Shown here piece by piece: positions 1 to 11,410 of a DNA stretch of 64,000 nucleotides. Under the pieces are notes generated by a model. That model was not told the origin of the DNA and made no database searches. It saw nothing but the letters and a program-made list of their open reading frames with translations. The stretch comes from Dipteris shenzhenensis (taxonomy: Eukaryota > Polypodiophyta > Polypodiopsida > Gleicheniales). The stretch lies in the NCBI GenBank assembly GCA_047967505.1, contig CM106541.1; one strand, 5' to 3'. The translations under genes and the position numbers were made by a program. Within the stretch, counting starts at the first letter, position 1. Each line of letters begins with the position of its first letter.

Positions 1-1274
1 GGGTGAGGAGAGTGTGGAAATGGGGCTGGAATGAGAACAGCTTAGAAAAACAGCCTGTAGGCTAGAGAGAGAAAGCTTTTATGGAGTGATAGCTGTAGAG
101 AGAGAGTGCCTATGCTGATCCCAAGGGAGGAGATGTAAGAGAGGAGCTGCTGCTGTTCCAGAGGTGCACAGAAAGGCAGATTTCTGCAAGGGAAATGGGC
201 TGGAACAGTAGAGAGAGAAATTCTGCAGTAGAGAGAGAAAGACTGCAGCAGGAGAGAGAAAGGGGCTGTGGCTGCTCCAGGCTAGGTGAAGGAGGGAGGA
301 TGCTGCTGCTGTTCCAGAAGAGCTGAGAGGGGGCAGATTTCTGGAGAGGAGGGGCTGGAACTGTAGAGAGAGAATGTGCTGTTGTAGAGAGAGAAAGTGC
401 TGCTGAGGTGAGAGAATGGCCTGTGGAGAAGCTGGCTGCACCCAAGGAGCTGGAGAGGTTTTGCTGCATCATCTAAAAGGAGGGAGAAGAAAAGTGACGA
501 AATTTTCATGTGTGGAATGAAGGGGAGAGGCCTTCTTTTATAGGCTCAGCCCCCCTCCTAGGCCTAGAGTGGAAGGTGGACACTTGTCCCAGATTTTTGG
601 TGGGCTGCAGTCCCAAAGAGGACAGCCCACCACTTGCCCTAAATCTACCAGATTTGGGGCCAAACACTTGGCCTGCATGCCCTGCCACTTGCCATGCATG
701 CTGCCACATGTGTGGGACAGGTGGACTGACCTGCCAGCTCAGATTCCATGTGGCAGTCTGCCACGTGTCAGCTGCCACGTCACTCCCAAAAACCCTAAAA
801 TTTCAAAGTTGTCAGAATTTAATTCTGATCGCACACACGGGTTCCTAACAGCTTAGACTATCTATTGACGTACTCTAAGGTCATAATTGAGCCATACTGA
901 GCTCATTTGTTTGTCGTCTTATCTTGTATCTCCATTACTCTTGGCATGCTGCCAGGCCCACACCCAAAGCTCAGGGAACATTCTCTTGAATGGTTCCTAG
1001 GTCGGTATGCAATCTGTGCATTTGATTGGTCCCATGTTTGGGTACTCAGGTGGGGTGTGGTTTCTAGATGTCCCTCTCAAAGAGAGGCCATCACTCTTGT
1101 GGGTCACTAATGCCCATAACCCCAAGCAAGGGGGTCCACCCTCAAATGCTAGACCTAGTCCCCATTGTCCGTCACTGAACAGAAGGAAAACATTTCATTT
1201 CTTAATAAGCATACTATTGAAAAACAAAAAGAAATAGTACCAAGCAAGTGGATACATGTTGAAGCAGGATGACA
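1..1274 (-). repeat. 3' LTR of element A (partial)
   Basis: Direct repeat of 6417-7681; the first ~570 bp of this LTR lie outside the window. Read on the minus strand it starts TGTCATCC at 1274. A TATA box (TATAAAAG, minus) is at 535-542. ACGT-core motifs CCACGTGT and CCACGTCA lie at 761-782, upstream of the TATA box in element orientation. The CT-rich translated stretches here are not genes. Confidence 0.95.
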
Positions 1275-1290
1275 TTCCCTCCGTCTTTCA
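1275..1290 (-). other. Polypurine tract of element A
   Basis: On the minus strand the purine-rich run ending GGAGGGAA abuts the TG that starts the 3' LTR at 1274. The gag-pol stop codon TGA (1290-1288) overlaps its start, so no untranslated gap remains between pol and the PPT. It primes plus-strand DNA synthesis in this class of element. Confidence 0.85.
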
Positions 1291-4200
1291 TTCGGTTGTC
1301 CGCAACTGAAATGCTTCCTCATAAGCATCCAGGATTTCAGGACACTCCTGAAATGTAGCTCTGTCCACCCATTGGGCATCGGTGGATGGGAGCCCTCTGA
1401 ACTTCAAAAGATACATTTTGCGAGTCGTGCCTCGACGTCCCGTAGTGAAGTTATGCAAAATAATTTGCTCTGGGATCAACAAGATCTCAGTGTCCTCTAC
1501 TTCAGGTGCATCGTCCAGTGTAGGCTCTTGAGGTGGTTCCCCAATGAAGGGTTTCACCAAGCTTACGTGGAAGACATTGTGGATCTTCCAATGCTCTGGA
1601 AGTCTCAATCGGACCGAGACATCATTTATTACCTGCAACACCTGAAAAGGACCATAATATCGAAAGGATAGCTTGAAGTAGATGCGCTTTTTGCCCACTT
1701 TGGTTTTTAACCGGGCTTTCTCAAATTTCAATAAGACCCATTGGCCTTCTTTCACTGCAAACGCCCTCCGTCTTTTATTTGCAGCTGCTCTTTGTTTCTC
1801 CTGTGCCTTTTGAATGGCTGCTCGAACCGTGGCATAAGCTGAGTCATAATCCTCCACGAATTGATCAGCGGCAAAGATTTTCTCTTTTGTTTGCATGAGT
1901 GGAGTTGGTAAAGATCTACCATATACAATTTCGAAAGGAGCTTTTCCAGTGGAGGAATGAATTGTGTTGTTATAAGCAAACTCCACAAGAGGAAGGAATT
2001 TCTCCCAAAAGGTTTGCTGGTCATGCACATAAAATTTCAGCAAATCCAAGAGTGTACTATTCGTAACTTCAGTTTGGCCATCCGTTTGAGGATGAAAAGC
2101 TGAGGAGAAACTTAGAAGAGTTCCAAGGTTCTCAAACAAAGCCTGCCAGAAGTTACTAGTGAACTTTGAGTCTCTATCTGATACTATAGACTTGGGCATG
2201 CCGTGGTGTCTAAAGATGTGTCTAATAAATAAATGGGCAGCTTCAGGTGCCTTGAGATTCTTTCTGCAAGGAATGAAGTTGGCTTGCTTGCTGAATCGAT
2301 CTACTATCACCCAAATCATGTCATGATTTTGATTGGTCCTAGGAATTCCTGTAATGAAGTCCATGGTGATGTGTTCCCATGGTCTCTCAGGAATGGGTAG
2401 GGGCTGAAGTAAACCCTTGGGTTTTCCTCTCTCATACTTAGCTTTTTGACATGCGAGACAAGCTAAAATGTAGGCAGCAGTGTCCTTTTTCATGTTAGGC
2501 CAGTAGAAAAATTTATCCATGGCTGAAAAGGTGGCCACAATACCCCTATGACCAGCATAGGGTGGGTTATGGCTTTCCTCCATCACTTTAGATCTAAGCT
2601 GCTTTGTGATACATAGTTTGTTCTCCATGAATAAATAGCCATCCCTGATGTGGTAGGCATGATGGGTGCCTCCATCTTTCAAATGTGCCCATGGCTGAGC
2701 AAAATCAGCATCTCCCTCATAGAATTCTTTGAGGGCTGTTAGCTCATCATGATAGGGAACTGAAATATGGTGAAGCCGTGGTCTACGAGAAAGGGCATCA
2801 GCCACTACATTCTCTTTTCCAGGAGTATATTGTATCTGAAAATGAAATGATTGCAGAAAGGTAGACCATTTCATATGTCTCTCTCTGATCAGAGGTTGAG
2901 TTAGAAAATATTTAAGACTTTCATAATCAGTTTTTACAAGAAAATCTATCCCTAAAAGACAATGTTTCCAAAGTTTGAGAGCATGAATTACAGCTAAGAG
3001 TTCTTTTTCATAGATATCATAATGAAGTTCAGCATCTCTTAGTCGTCGGCTTTCAAAGGCCACAGCATGACCATCCTGGGTAAGAGAAGCCCCAAGGCAA
3101 TCGCCACTGGCATCAGCTGCGACTAGGAATGGTTTCCTTAAGTCAGGAATGATAAGTACAGGAGCTGTAGTCAGGGCATGCTTTAGAGCATTAAAAGAGT
3201 CCTTTTCTTTTTGGGTCCATCTGAACTTCAGATTTTTCTTAGTGAGATCATGTAGAGGGGCTGCAAGTTCAGCAAAATGCCAAATAAACCTTCGGTAATA
3301 TGAGCATAGGCCTAGAAAAGATCTTACCTCATGGGCATTCTTCAAGTCAGGCCACTCTACAATTGTCTGTATCTTGGCTGGGTCCATACGGACACCTTCT
3401 CGTGAGATAATGTGACCAAGATAGTGAATCTCAGGAAGAAAGAACTCACTTTTCTTCTCATTGATGTAAAGAGCATTTTCAGCTAAGATTTGAAATACAA
3501 TCTTTAGATGTTCCTTATGCTCTTCCTCATTCTTGCTGAAAATGAGGATGTCATCAAAGAAGACGGCAGTGAACTGTCTATAGTTCCTGAACAACCGTTC
3601 CATCAGTCGATTGAACGTGGCTGGGGCATTAGTAAGGCCAAATGGCATTACCATATATTCATACAGCCCAAATGTGGTTCGGAAGGCTGTTTTATGAATG
3701 TCCTCAGGTACAACTCGTACCTGATGGTAGCCACTCTTAAGATCTATGCGGCTGAAAATTTCAAATCCTCCTAAACGATCAAAGATATCGTCTATACGAG
3801 GAATTGGAAAACGATTCTTAACCGTCTGTTTGTTTAAGGCTCTATAGTCTATGCACATCCTGAAGGTTTTATCCTTCTTTTGGACTAGTAAGACAGGAGA
3901 GCAAAAAGAAGAACTACTAGGTTGGATCAATCCCTTGTCCAAGAGTTCTTGGACTTGCTTGAAGATTTCATCTTGTTGAGATTGACTAACTCTATATGGG
4001 GGTCTATTTGGAGGTGAAGACCCTGGAACTATGTCAATTTTGTGATCCTTTGGTCTCTCAGGAGAGAGGTGACTAGGAAGTTCCTGAGAGAAGCAACTAG
4101 AGAATTCCTGAAGGAAATCTAATCTTTCTTTTGTGAGAGGATCTGACTTTTCTTCACTTGGTTGCTTATCGCGTACAAACACTAGAAAAGAACATACTCC

Positions 4201-5766
4201 TTTCTTAAGCAAATTGGGAGATCGTGCATGACTTACCATAGGAATGGTGTTTCCTGAAACTCCCGCTGTAATGCTCACATCTCTACCCTTATGTTGGAGG
4301 GTTAGAATATTCTTCACATAATCGATTCGGGGGTTGACTTGCTTATGCCAGGGCATGCCGAGAATTACATCTGATCCTTGAAGTGGTGCCACCATGAAGG
4401 GTAGATAATCCAAGTACCCCTGGATGTGTACCCGAAGCTTGCCGATGATGGGGTACACCTTCTCTTCTTGGTTCTTGAAGGCTGCAGTTGCCTCCAAGGC
4501 TTCTCCTTTATCCTCTGGGGCTATCCCCAAGTTCTGTGCCATCTCATGAGAAATAAAGTTGTGAGTAGCTCCACTATCGAACAAAAACAAAGCGGATTGA
4601 TCCTTTACCTGACCCCATGTTTTCAACAAACTATGGGTGTCGTTTACAGCTCCCTTTTCTGGAGGTGCTTCCACCTTGTTGACTACCAAAACTGGCTTTT
4701 TGAGGGCTGCTTCTTTGTTGCTGTTGTTTTTGGCAGCTTGAGGGCATTCGTAGAAGTTGTGGCCTCGATCGCCACACTTGAAACACCGCCCTTCGGAGTA
4801 ATACTTTTGCTTCTGTTGTGGAGACAATGAGCTGAAAGTGCGGGCTGCTTTCTTCGAAGGAGGCTGGCTGGCTGACTTTTGCTCTTTTGGTGCGTCCTTT
4901 GCTGTCTCCTTACCCTTTTGTTCCTTGGAAGAGGTTCCCTGGGACTTCCGCTTGTTGTTGCTGCCATTCCGCTTGTTGGAGAAAGATTGTTTCTTCTCCA
5001 CCTTCAAGGCGATGTTGATGGTGTCTTCGAGAGAAGTAGGAGTGGCAATGTCCACCTCATGCTGAACGATATACCGTAGGCCAGCAAAGAACTTCCTTTG
5101 CTGCTCTTTTTTATCCTTCCTACTGAATGCTTGAACTTTTAACAAAGTATCCCAAAAACGATCAACATACTCACTGACTTTCTCTTCTTGGCGTTGGCGG
5201 AGGATGTCCCACTGCACCATTGTATCTCTCTTAAACTCCTTAGGCAGGAAGTGCCTCATCAAGTTCTTCTTGAAGTGCTTCCAGGTGTGGGCTTGCTGTC
5301 CAGTGTTGACCATAGCTGCCCACCAGAGTGAAGCACGGTCTTGCATGTGCAGGACGGCAAACCGGATCTTTGCCTTGTCTTCGTACTCGTCCCCCTCAAA
5401 GAAATACTCGAGGTCTCGGATCCAGGCCAGCAAGACCTCGGGCTTGTCCTCTCTCTTGTACTTGGTAAACTTGAAGAGCTTATCTCCAAGAGGTACCTTA
5501 TGCTTTGCATACCTTCGTCTCCGTGGACGTCTCGAAGGAGATGGACTCCGATGACGCCGTCTACCTCGAGGAGGGGAAGAAGAAGATGATCTTCCCTCCT
5601 TGTTGGAGTTGGTGTTGTCCGCACGGCCTCTTCCTTGGGATTGGGGCCCTATGTCATGAGTTCCTGCTTGGCTGCTTTCCAGCACTTGAACCTGTTGAGC
5701 AATGTTTGCCAAGAGAGCACTCAACTCATGCAGGTTAGGAGGAGGGTCAGGTCCATTGGCTGCCAT
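1288..5766 (-). CDS. Gag-Pol polyprotein of chromovirus A (intact)
   Basis: One unbroken frame of 1492 codons. The first ATG is at 5766; the frame extends 18 bp upstream only through a TTG codon, so 5766 is chosen. Order of domains: an Arg/Ser-rich segment (about residues 55-90), a retrotransposon gag domain (WWAAMV region), a CCHC zinc knuckle (C328-C341), an aspartic protease with FDSGAT (active Asp397), reverse transcriptase with FFDD (Asp738/739), RNase H, an integrase with HHCC zinc finger and D-D-E core (first Asp near 1136), and a C-terminal chromodomain-like segment (YLLKFRGL...AQWVD, about 1435-1490). All key residues checked are present. Gag and pol are fused with no stop or shift, as in many plant chromoviruses. 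Confidence 0.95.
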   Translation of the reverse strand: MAANGPDPPPNLHELSALLANIAQQVQVLESSQAGTHDIGPQSQGRGRADNTNSNKEGRSSSSSPPRGRRRHRSPSPSRRPRRRRYAKHKVPLGDKLFKFTKYKREDKPEVLLAWIRDLEYFFEGDEYEDKAKIRFAVLHMQDRASLWWAAMVNTGQQAHTWKHFKKNLMRHFLPKEFKRDTMVQWDILRQRQEEKVSEYVDRFWDTLLKVQAFSRKDKKEQQRKFFAGLRYIVQHEVDIATPTSLEDTINIALKVEKKQSFSNKRNGSNNKRKSQGTSSKEQKGKETAKDAPKEQKSASQPPSKKAARTFSSLSPQQKQKYYSEGRCFKCGDRGHNFYECPQAAKNNSNKEAALKKPVLVVNKVEAPPEKGAVNDTHSLLKTWGQVKDQSALFLFDSGATHNFISHEMAQNLGIAPEDKGEALEATAAFKNQEEKVYPIIGKLRVHIQGYLDYLPFMVAPLQGSDVILGMPWHKQVNPRIDYVKNILTLQHKGRDVSITAGVSGNTIPMVSHARSPNLLKKGVCSFLVFVRDKQPSEEKSDPLTKERLDFLQEFSSCFSQELPSHLSPERPKDHKIDIVPGSSPPNRPPYRVSQSQQDEIFKQVQELLDKGLIQPSSSSFCSPVLLVQKKDKTFRMCIDYRALNKQTVKNRFPIPRIDDIFDRLGGFEIFSRIDLKSGYHQVRVVPEDIHKTAFRTTFGLYEYMVMPFGLTNAPATFNRLMERLFRNYRQFTAVFFDDILIFSKNEEEHKEHLKIVFQILAENALYINEKKSEFFLPEIHYLGHIISREGVRMDPAKIQTIVEWPDLKNAHEVRSFLGLCSYYRRFIWHFAELAAPLHDLTKKNLKFRWTQKEKDSFNALKHALTTAPVLIIPDLRKPFLVAADASGDCLGASLTQDGHAVAFESRRLRDAELHYDIYEKELLAVIHALKLWKHCLLGIDFLVKTDYESLKYFLTQPLIRERHMKWSTFLQSFHFQIQYTPGKENVVADALSRRPRLHHISVPYHDELTALKEFYEGDADFAQPWAHLKDGGTHHAYHIRDGYLFMENKLCITKQLRSKVMEESHNPPYAGHRGIVATFSAMDKFFYWPNMKKDTAAYILACLACQKAKYERGKPKGLLQPLPIPERPWEHITMDFITGIPRTNQNHDMIWVIVDRFSKQANFIPCRKNLKAPEAAHLFIRHIFRHHGMPKSIVSDRDSKFTSNFWQALFENLGTLLSFSSAFHPQTDGQTEVTNSTLLDLLKFYVHDQQTFWEKFLPLVEFAYNNTIHSSTGKAPFEIVYGRSLPTPLMQTKEKIFAADQFVEDYDSAYATVRAAIQKAQEKQRAAANKRRRAFAVKEGQWVLLKFEKARLKTKVGKKRIYFKLSFRYYGPFQVLQVINDVSVRLRLPEHWKIHNVFHVSLVKPFIGEPPQEPTLDDAPEVEDTEILLIPEQIILHNFTTGRRGTTRKMYLLKFRGLPSTDAQWVDRATFQECPEILDAYEEAFQLRTTE

Positions 5767-5834
5767 GATGACAAGATAACTCAATGAAGGAGAGACTCAA
5801 CAAGAGAAAGCACAGAGTACAGGACCACTGCCTA

Positions 5835-5847
5835 AGCTCTGATACCA
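5835..5847 (-). other. Primer-binding site of element A
   Basis: Minus-strand TGGTATCAGAGC, complementary to the 3' end of plant initiator tRNA-Met, lies one base inside the 5' LTR, which starts at 5849. Confidence 0.9.
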
Positions 5848-5848
5848 A

Positions 5849-7681
5849 TGTAAACTACTCGGTGCTTTCTATCAATTCAAACAACGGATTTTGCAGAGGC
5901 ATTTGAATGAGATGATTGCGAGTTGCCAAACACATATACTTGAACTTAAGAGTTTGCAATTAAGCTGGAATTAAGACTTATACAGCTTAAACACAAAGTG
6001 ACATCATTGGAGAATGCAATATGATTGAGGGGCCAAGACGGGCCCCCCCCCTTATCCAGGCTCACTTTATTCTTGAAAATGGAGATACAAGACCAAGGTG
6101 CAATGCACCTTCCAAACTGATGAACTCAGTGAAAACCTAGGACCTAGATACAAGACTCAAGAGCATATGTACAAGGTAGACAACAAAAAGGAGGACTCCA
6201 AGCTCAGGTTTCAGCTCTTGGCTTGCCCAATCCACAAGGAAGAAGCCTGCAACAATCACCACTTACATCCAACATTAGAGACAAACACTAGTTTCTAGAA
6301 AGATAGTAGAAACAACATGAAATAGTGCTGTAAATGAGATAAACTTGACAGTACAGGCTCCCTTCGTGACTTGGCCCTTTTGTAGATGAAGTCCTTGATG
6401 CCTCTGAAGCTACCTTGGGTGAGGAGAGTGTGGAAATGGGGCTGGAATGAGAACAGCTTAGAAAAACAGCCTGTAGGCTAGAGAGAGAAAGCTTTTATGG
6501 AGTGATAGCTGTAGAGAGAGAGTGCCTATGCTGATCCCAAGGGAGGAGATGTAAGAGAGGAGCTGCTGCTGTTCCAGAGGTGCACAGAAAGGCAGATTTC
6601 TGCAAGGGAAATGGGCTGGAACAGTAGAGAGAGAAATTCTGCAGTAGAGAGAGAAAGACTGCAGCAGGAGAGAGAAAGGGGCTGTGGCTGCTCCAGGCTA
6701 GGTGAAGGAGGGAGGATGCTGCTGCTGTTCCAGAAGAGCTGAGAGGGGGCAGATTTCTGGAGAGGAGGGGCTGGAACTGTAGAGAGAGAATGTGCTGTTG
6801 TAGAGAGAGAAAGTGCTGCTGAGGTGAGAGAATGGCCTGTGGAGACACCCAAGGAGCTGGAGAGGTTTTGCTGCATCATCTAAAAGGAGGGAGAAGAAAA
6901 GTGACGAAATTTTCATGTGTGGAATGAAGGGGAGAGGCCTTCTTTTATAGGCTCAGCCCCCCTCCTAGGCCTAGAGTGGAAGGTGGACACTTGTCCCAGA
7001 TTTTTGGTGGGCTGCAGTCCCAAAGAGGACAGCCCACCACTTGCCCTAAATCTACCAGATTTGGGGCCAAACACTTGGCCTGCATGCCCTGCCACTTGCC
7101 ATGCATGCTGCCACATGTGTGGGACAGGTGGACTGACCTGCCAGCTCAGATTCCATGTGGCAGTCTGCCACGTGTCAGCTGCCACGTCACTCCCAAAAAC
7201 CCTAAAATTTCAAAGTTGTCAGAATTTAATTCTGATCGCACACACGGGTTCCTAACAGCTTAGACTATCTATTGACGTACTCTAAGGTCATAATTGAGCC
7301 ATACTGAGCTCATTTGTTTGTCGTCTTATCTTGTATCTCCATTACTCTTGGCATGCTGCCAGGCCCACACCCAAAGCTCAGGGAACATTCTCTTGAATGG
7401 TTCCTAGGTCGGTATGCAATCTGTGCATTTGATTGGTCCCATGTTTGGGTACTCAGGTGGGGTGTGGTTTCTAGATGTCCCTCTCAAAGAGAGGCCATCA
7501 CTCTTGTGGGTCACTAATGCCCATAACCCCAAGCAAGGGGGTCCACCCTCAAATGCTAGACCTAGTCCCCATTGTCCGTAACTGAACAGAAGGAAAACAT
7601 TTCATTTCTTAATAAGCATACTATTGAAAAACAAAAAGAAATAGTACCAAGCAAGTGGATACATGTTGAAGCAGGATGACA
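5849..7681 (-). repeat. 5' LTR of element A
   Basis: Complete 1833-bp LTR with TG...CA ends on the minus strand (TGTCATCC at 7681, ...TTTACA at 5849). TATAAAAG at 6942-6949 (minus) marks the likely promoter. Most of the LTR after it is CT-rich leader in element orientation. ACGT-core motifs (CCACGTGT, CCACGTCA on plus) lie near 7168-7189. A run of nine C at 6045-6053 may be a hotspot for length changes. Confidence 0.93.
6942..6949 (-). promoter_or_regulatory. TATA box of the A-family LTR
   Basis: TATAAAAG on the minus strand. The same box is at 535-542 in the other LTR and, at the equivalent place, near 15373 in a diverged solo LTR, so it is conserved across the family. Confidence 0.7.
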
Positions 7682-8611
7682 TCACGGGCCTACATACTCA
7701 GCAAATTGCAGCCTTCAAGGCTGATTTGCAGCAGATTTTTGACATCTCAGACATGGGACGGCTCCATTATTATTTGGGCATTCAGTTTGCTCATGTTGAG
7801 GGGGGTATCATGATGTCTCAGTCCAAGTATATTGGACAGCTCCTTGATCGTTTTCAGTTTGAGGATTGCAAGCCAATCTCTACTCCAGTGAACCCTGGCT
7901 TCAAATTCTCAGCTCATGATGGGAGCCCACCATGTGATATCACTCTTTATCAGCAGGCTGTTGGATGCCTTATTTATTTATGTCACACCAGACCTGACTT
8001 GCAGTATGCAGTATCTCAGCTCAGCAGATTCATGCACATGCCCAATTCACAGCATTGGCAGGCAGTGAAGAGTCTTCAGATATCTCAGAGGCACTCAGGA
8101 TTTAGCCCTCTTCTATGGTGATCAGGGTTCACTTACCATGCATGCTTACACGGATAGTGACTGGGCAGGATGTTCCGACACCAGAGTGTCACATACTAGC
8201 AATTGTTTTTTGCTTGGCAATTCATGTATTTCTTGGCTCAGCAAGAAGCAACCGACTGTTGCCACGTCTAGCTGTGAGGCTAAGTACAGGGCAGCTTTCA
8301 CCGCTACAGTAGAGTGTGTTTAGCTTCGACAGTTACTTACAAATCTTGGTATTTGCCAAACATCCTCCACTATTGTCTACACTGACAACCAGAGTGCTTT
8401 GGCCATTGCGCGTAACCCAGTGTTTCATGCGCGTACCAAGCATATTGAAGTTCAGTATCATTATGTTCGGCAGCGGTTGTCAGCAGGAAACATAGAGTTG
8501 TCCTATCTTTCCACAGAGGACAACATCGCAGATATGTTTACAAAGGCACTTCCTCGTCCCAAGTTCGAAGTCTTCCGACAGGCTTTACACTTGGTTCCCT
8601 TTGTTACATGA
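7682..8611 (+). pseudogene. Copia A pol fragment (RT end and RNase H)
   Basis: C-terminal part of a Ty1/Copia polyprotein. The reading starts inside RT just after the catalytic YVDD block (ITG...TQQIAAF), where element A is inserted, and continues through RNase H to the end of pol (DMFTKALPRPKFEVF). Compared with the related Copia B copy it has a 2-bp deletion near 8066 that shifts frame within AVKRVFRY, and a nonsense codon TAG at 8321-8323 where the relative has Trp. The 5' part lies left of the window beyond element A. It cannot make a working protein. Confidence 0.9.
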
Positions 8612-8739
8612 TCTGACATTCCTTGTACATTCATAGGTGGCTATATCCTTTTGGATGAACATGTGCCACCATGACCAGAAACTACCAGGTATTTTGAGAC
8701 GTTTCCAAAGTACTTCAGCCCATCCCATGGAGGGGGGTT

Positions 8740-9000
8740 TGTAGGCCATCTTCTGATGGTTCTAGTGATGCCCTATAGGCCATGGTATGTGCCTTGTAGG
8801 CATAAGTGTAGGCACTTATAGTGTTAGTGCCTTTTAGGCCACATAGGACACTTAGTCCTATGTGACACCTAAGACACTTGGTCCTAGGTCTAGGTACAAG
8901 TACTTTGTATTTGTGTGTTTTTTATCGATCTAAGACTTCAACATGACGGCTGTTCTACTTAGACTTCTTTGTACCTGCACTCTCTCTTCTCACGTACCTT
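8740..9000 (+). repeat. 3' LTR of Copia A (end approximate)
   Basis: Starts TGTAGGCC after the purine tract ATGGAGGGGGG at 8727-8737. It matches the inverted copy at about 25160-25426 up to the GTACCTGCACTCTC region near 8975-9000, after which the two diverge; the true 3' end is therefore uncertain by some tens of bases. It contains repeated short motifs CTTAGTCCTA and TAGGCC. Confidence 0.75.
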
Positions 9001-10260
9001 CATGTTTGTCTTCTGCTTTCCAAAACCATGCAAATCTGCTGCTAATTGATGATGGGAAAGGACGATTGTGCAGCCAGGTGTCACAACCACTTGGCCTTGA
9101 CCCTAGTGCATGTGACATTGTGAATTACCATGACTAAGAGCACCTCCTAGAAGTATGTGTCCCTACAGTCAGAGAAGGACATTATTAGTGATGCTCTCAC
9201 AAATTGTTGCAGAGTTTGGGACAGTTTTGACACAGCATGACATTTAGTTGGAGATTTATGTCTCATTGTATGCTGCAAAGAACACGATTGAATAAAATTC
9301 TGGTGGTGTGAATCGATGGAGTCTCAATTTGTGAAGCCTCTGTTTAAGCCATTAGTCTCGGTACATTGCAGAAAAATAGATTGGCTACTTTGAAGAGAGT
9401 GACAAATTTCTCTATTTGGCATGATGGTTGGGCGTTAGTGTCATTCATTCCCTCTGTAAATCAAAGAAGATTAAAAGGGTCATGACTCTTTACAGTGGTG
9501 GTTCTCCATGAATTTGAAATCCCTTGAATTTCAAGCATCCAAGGCTGTTGCAAACAGCTGTCCAGGGCTTGTTAGTACAAATGCACAAGATGGCCCCTTC
9601 ATCTCAAGAGTCCTTTGGATGGACCCAAAGGGGTTTTTAACAAATCATTTGATGAAAGGATAGAGGAAGAGGGAGAGAGAAGTAAACAAATTGGTGTAGA
9701 GTCTTCACAGAACTGGGAGTTAGGAAGGATAAGGATGGGGGGTTTTGTTTTTAATTTGGAGGGACCATTGTCGCATCTTCTTATGTGGCCATGGTAACAG
9801 TATCCCTTTAGTAAGGCATTATGTCTAATTTTATGGAGTTCTAATTTAATAGGTAGGGATTATCTTGATAATCAGAATATTAGGTTCTAATTTAATAGGC
9901 ATTATCTTGATGGTCAGAATATCGAAAAAGTCAATCTAAACTTTGTAGTTTTTGTATCTAGCAGATCAAAAGCTTTCCAACTTTGGCTGCTTTTTAAGTT
10001 CTATTTAATCGCATGTGTCTTTTGATAGTACTCCATGTTTTTCAAAAACACCTCAATTAGTAGATTACACAAAAATTTCTTTTTATTTTGGGGGTGACCC
10101 TTGCTCGTTTGTGAGGAGGAATGCCTGTTGACAAATTATTTGTTGACCGACAGTCTTGTTTAGTGAGTTAATTCTTGTCAGCTTGGCCACAGGCTTGTAG
10201 CTCTTTTCCATTGTCCTCCATGGAATAATTTTTTGTTGAGTTATACCCAAATTTGTTACC
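9001..10260. other. Unassigned sequence
   Basis: No coding similarity, LTR pair or RNA gene recognised on either strand. Short open frames such as 9615-9797 look like chance. It probably holds old repeat debris. Confidence 0.5.
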
Positions 10261-10261
10261 T

Positions 10262-10818
10262 TGACGCTGCATCCAAAGCCACAGAACAGCCTCCTATTCT
10301 CTTTCGGACAGAGGAGACACGATGGACTTCTTGAGAGACTTGATCGTTTCTACGTTGGGGATCGGGCACTGCACAAAGCCGGCTCTACCGGGATTTTGGC
10401 AAGTACCACGATGTCAGACCACTCTCCCGTAGTACTTCACTTAGATCAGCCCCGCCAAGGTCTCCCCCAGAAGGGGATCCGCATTCCAAAGGACCTCCTG
10501 CAGGACAAGGAGATCCAGCAGGTCATGGCAAGGATTTGGGAGCAGTCAGAGATGACACCGGGCGAGGGCTGGGCTTCGTGGGTGACCGATGCGATCCAGA
10601 GGAGCAATGAGGAGTTACAGGCTCACGCCCTTAGGCGGAGGAGGATGCTTCAAGAGCGTGAGCGGGCTTTGAGGAGGAACCTCACCTGCACAGAGCGGCT
10701 CAGGGAGCAGGACCCAGGTTCTCAGTGGCTTAACGAAACAGTTCTTCCTGACCACTGGGCCCCGATCGGTAGGCACACAGTTGCAGCGTCTCCGAGATCC
10801 ACAGAACACCATGCACAC
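10262..10818 (+). pseudogene. LINE fragment (end of endonuclease domain)
   Basis: The frame at 10261-10821 matches the larger LINE at about 20770-21415, with shared segments LLFSFGQRRHDGLLERLD, MSDHS and GEGWASWV. MSDHS is the C-terminal SDH motif of the APE-type endonuclease. Relative to the larger LINE, sequence is missing after QWLN, where the fragment jumps to the APIGRH region. Both ends are truncated and there is no poly-A tail, so this is a broken piece and not a 5'-truncated insertion. Confidence 0.8.
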
Positions 10819-11410
10819 TAACTAAATATTTAGAAAAGCCTACAGTCAATGATAGGTACTACACGCAGCTCATTGGATCTCTTATATATCTGACTATCAC
10901 ACAGCCAAATATTTGTTATGCAGTAAGTTCACTTGCACAGCTTATGGCAAATCCAAAACAGTCTCACTGGAATGCAGCCAAAAGAGTCTTGAGATACATT
11001 AGAGGTACAAGACAGTTTGAGGAAGTCATCCATGGTTGCATGGATACTGTAACAATGACTATGTCGGAGATCATGAGACCAGGAGATCCACACAGGGATA
11101 TGCATTTTTCCTTGGTCAAGGTGCTATATCATGGTTGTCAAACAAACAGCCAACTGTTTCTTTGTCTTCGGCTGAAGCAGAATATAGGACACTCACTATA
11201 GGTGCATATGAGGCTATATGGCTCAGAAGACTATTGTCAGAAACATATTACTTTGATGAGTCAAAGCTAACAATAATATACTGTGATAATCAATCGGCTC
11301 AAGCATTGGCCAAGAATCCAGTATATCACTCCAGGACAAAGCACATTGATGTCAGAGAGCACTTCATCAGAGAAAGAGTGTTACTTGCATTTTATGAATG
11401 CAAACACTAA
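10819..11410 (+). pseudogene. Copia RT/RNase H fragment
   Basis: Encodes the end of a Copia RT and the RNase H domain: YTQLIGSLIYLTI, NAAKRVLRYIRG, then after a frameshift near 11030 [38 protein letters not shown] and [16 protein letters not shown]. It differs from Copia A/B and E in sequence, so it is a third Copia lineage. It begins abruptly at the LINE piece and ends in FYECKH; no LTR was recognised next to it. Confidence 0.8.

Larger units (their letters stand above)
1..7681 (-). mobile_element. Ty3/gypsy chromovirus, element A
   Basis: LTR retrotransposon on the minus strand. The 5' LTR is on the right (5849-7681) and the 3' LTR on the left (1-1274, cut by the window edge). Between them lie a primer-binding site, one long gag-pol frame and a polypurine tract. 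The two LTR copies differ in the shared part by one 9-bp indel (near 430) and one substitution (near 1172), so insertion looks recent. The right end adjoins TCACG inside a Copia reverse-transcriptase gene; the matching duplication would lie left of the window. This is the best candidate in the window for an element still able to make all its proteins. Confidence 0.95.

Noticed and set aside
79-509. Leu/Ser-rich frames on the minus strand in LTR A, repeated at 6495-6916
   Set aside because: They are translations of GA/CT-rich low-complexity LTR sequence, open in three frames at once, with no conserved composition; not genes.
510-856. Overlapping plus-strand frames in LTR A (and 6917-7263)
   Set aside because: They run against the element's transcription, show no domain, and overlap the TATA box and ACGT motifs; judged chance.
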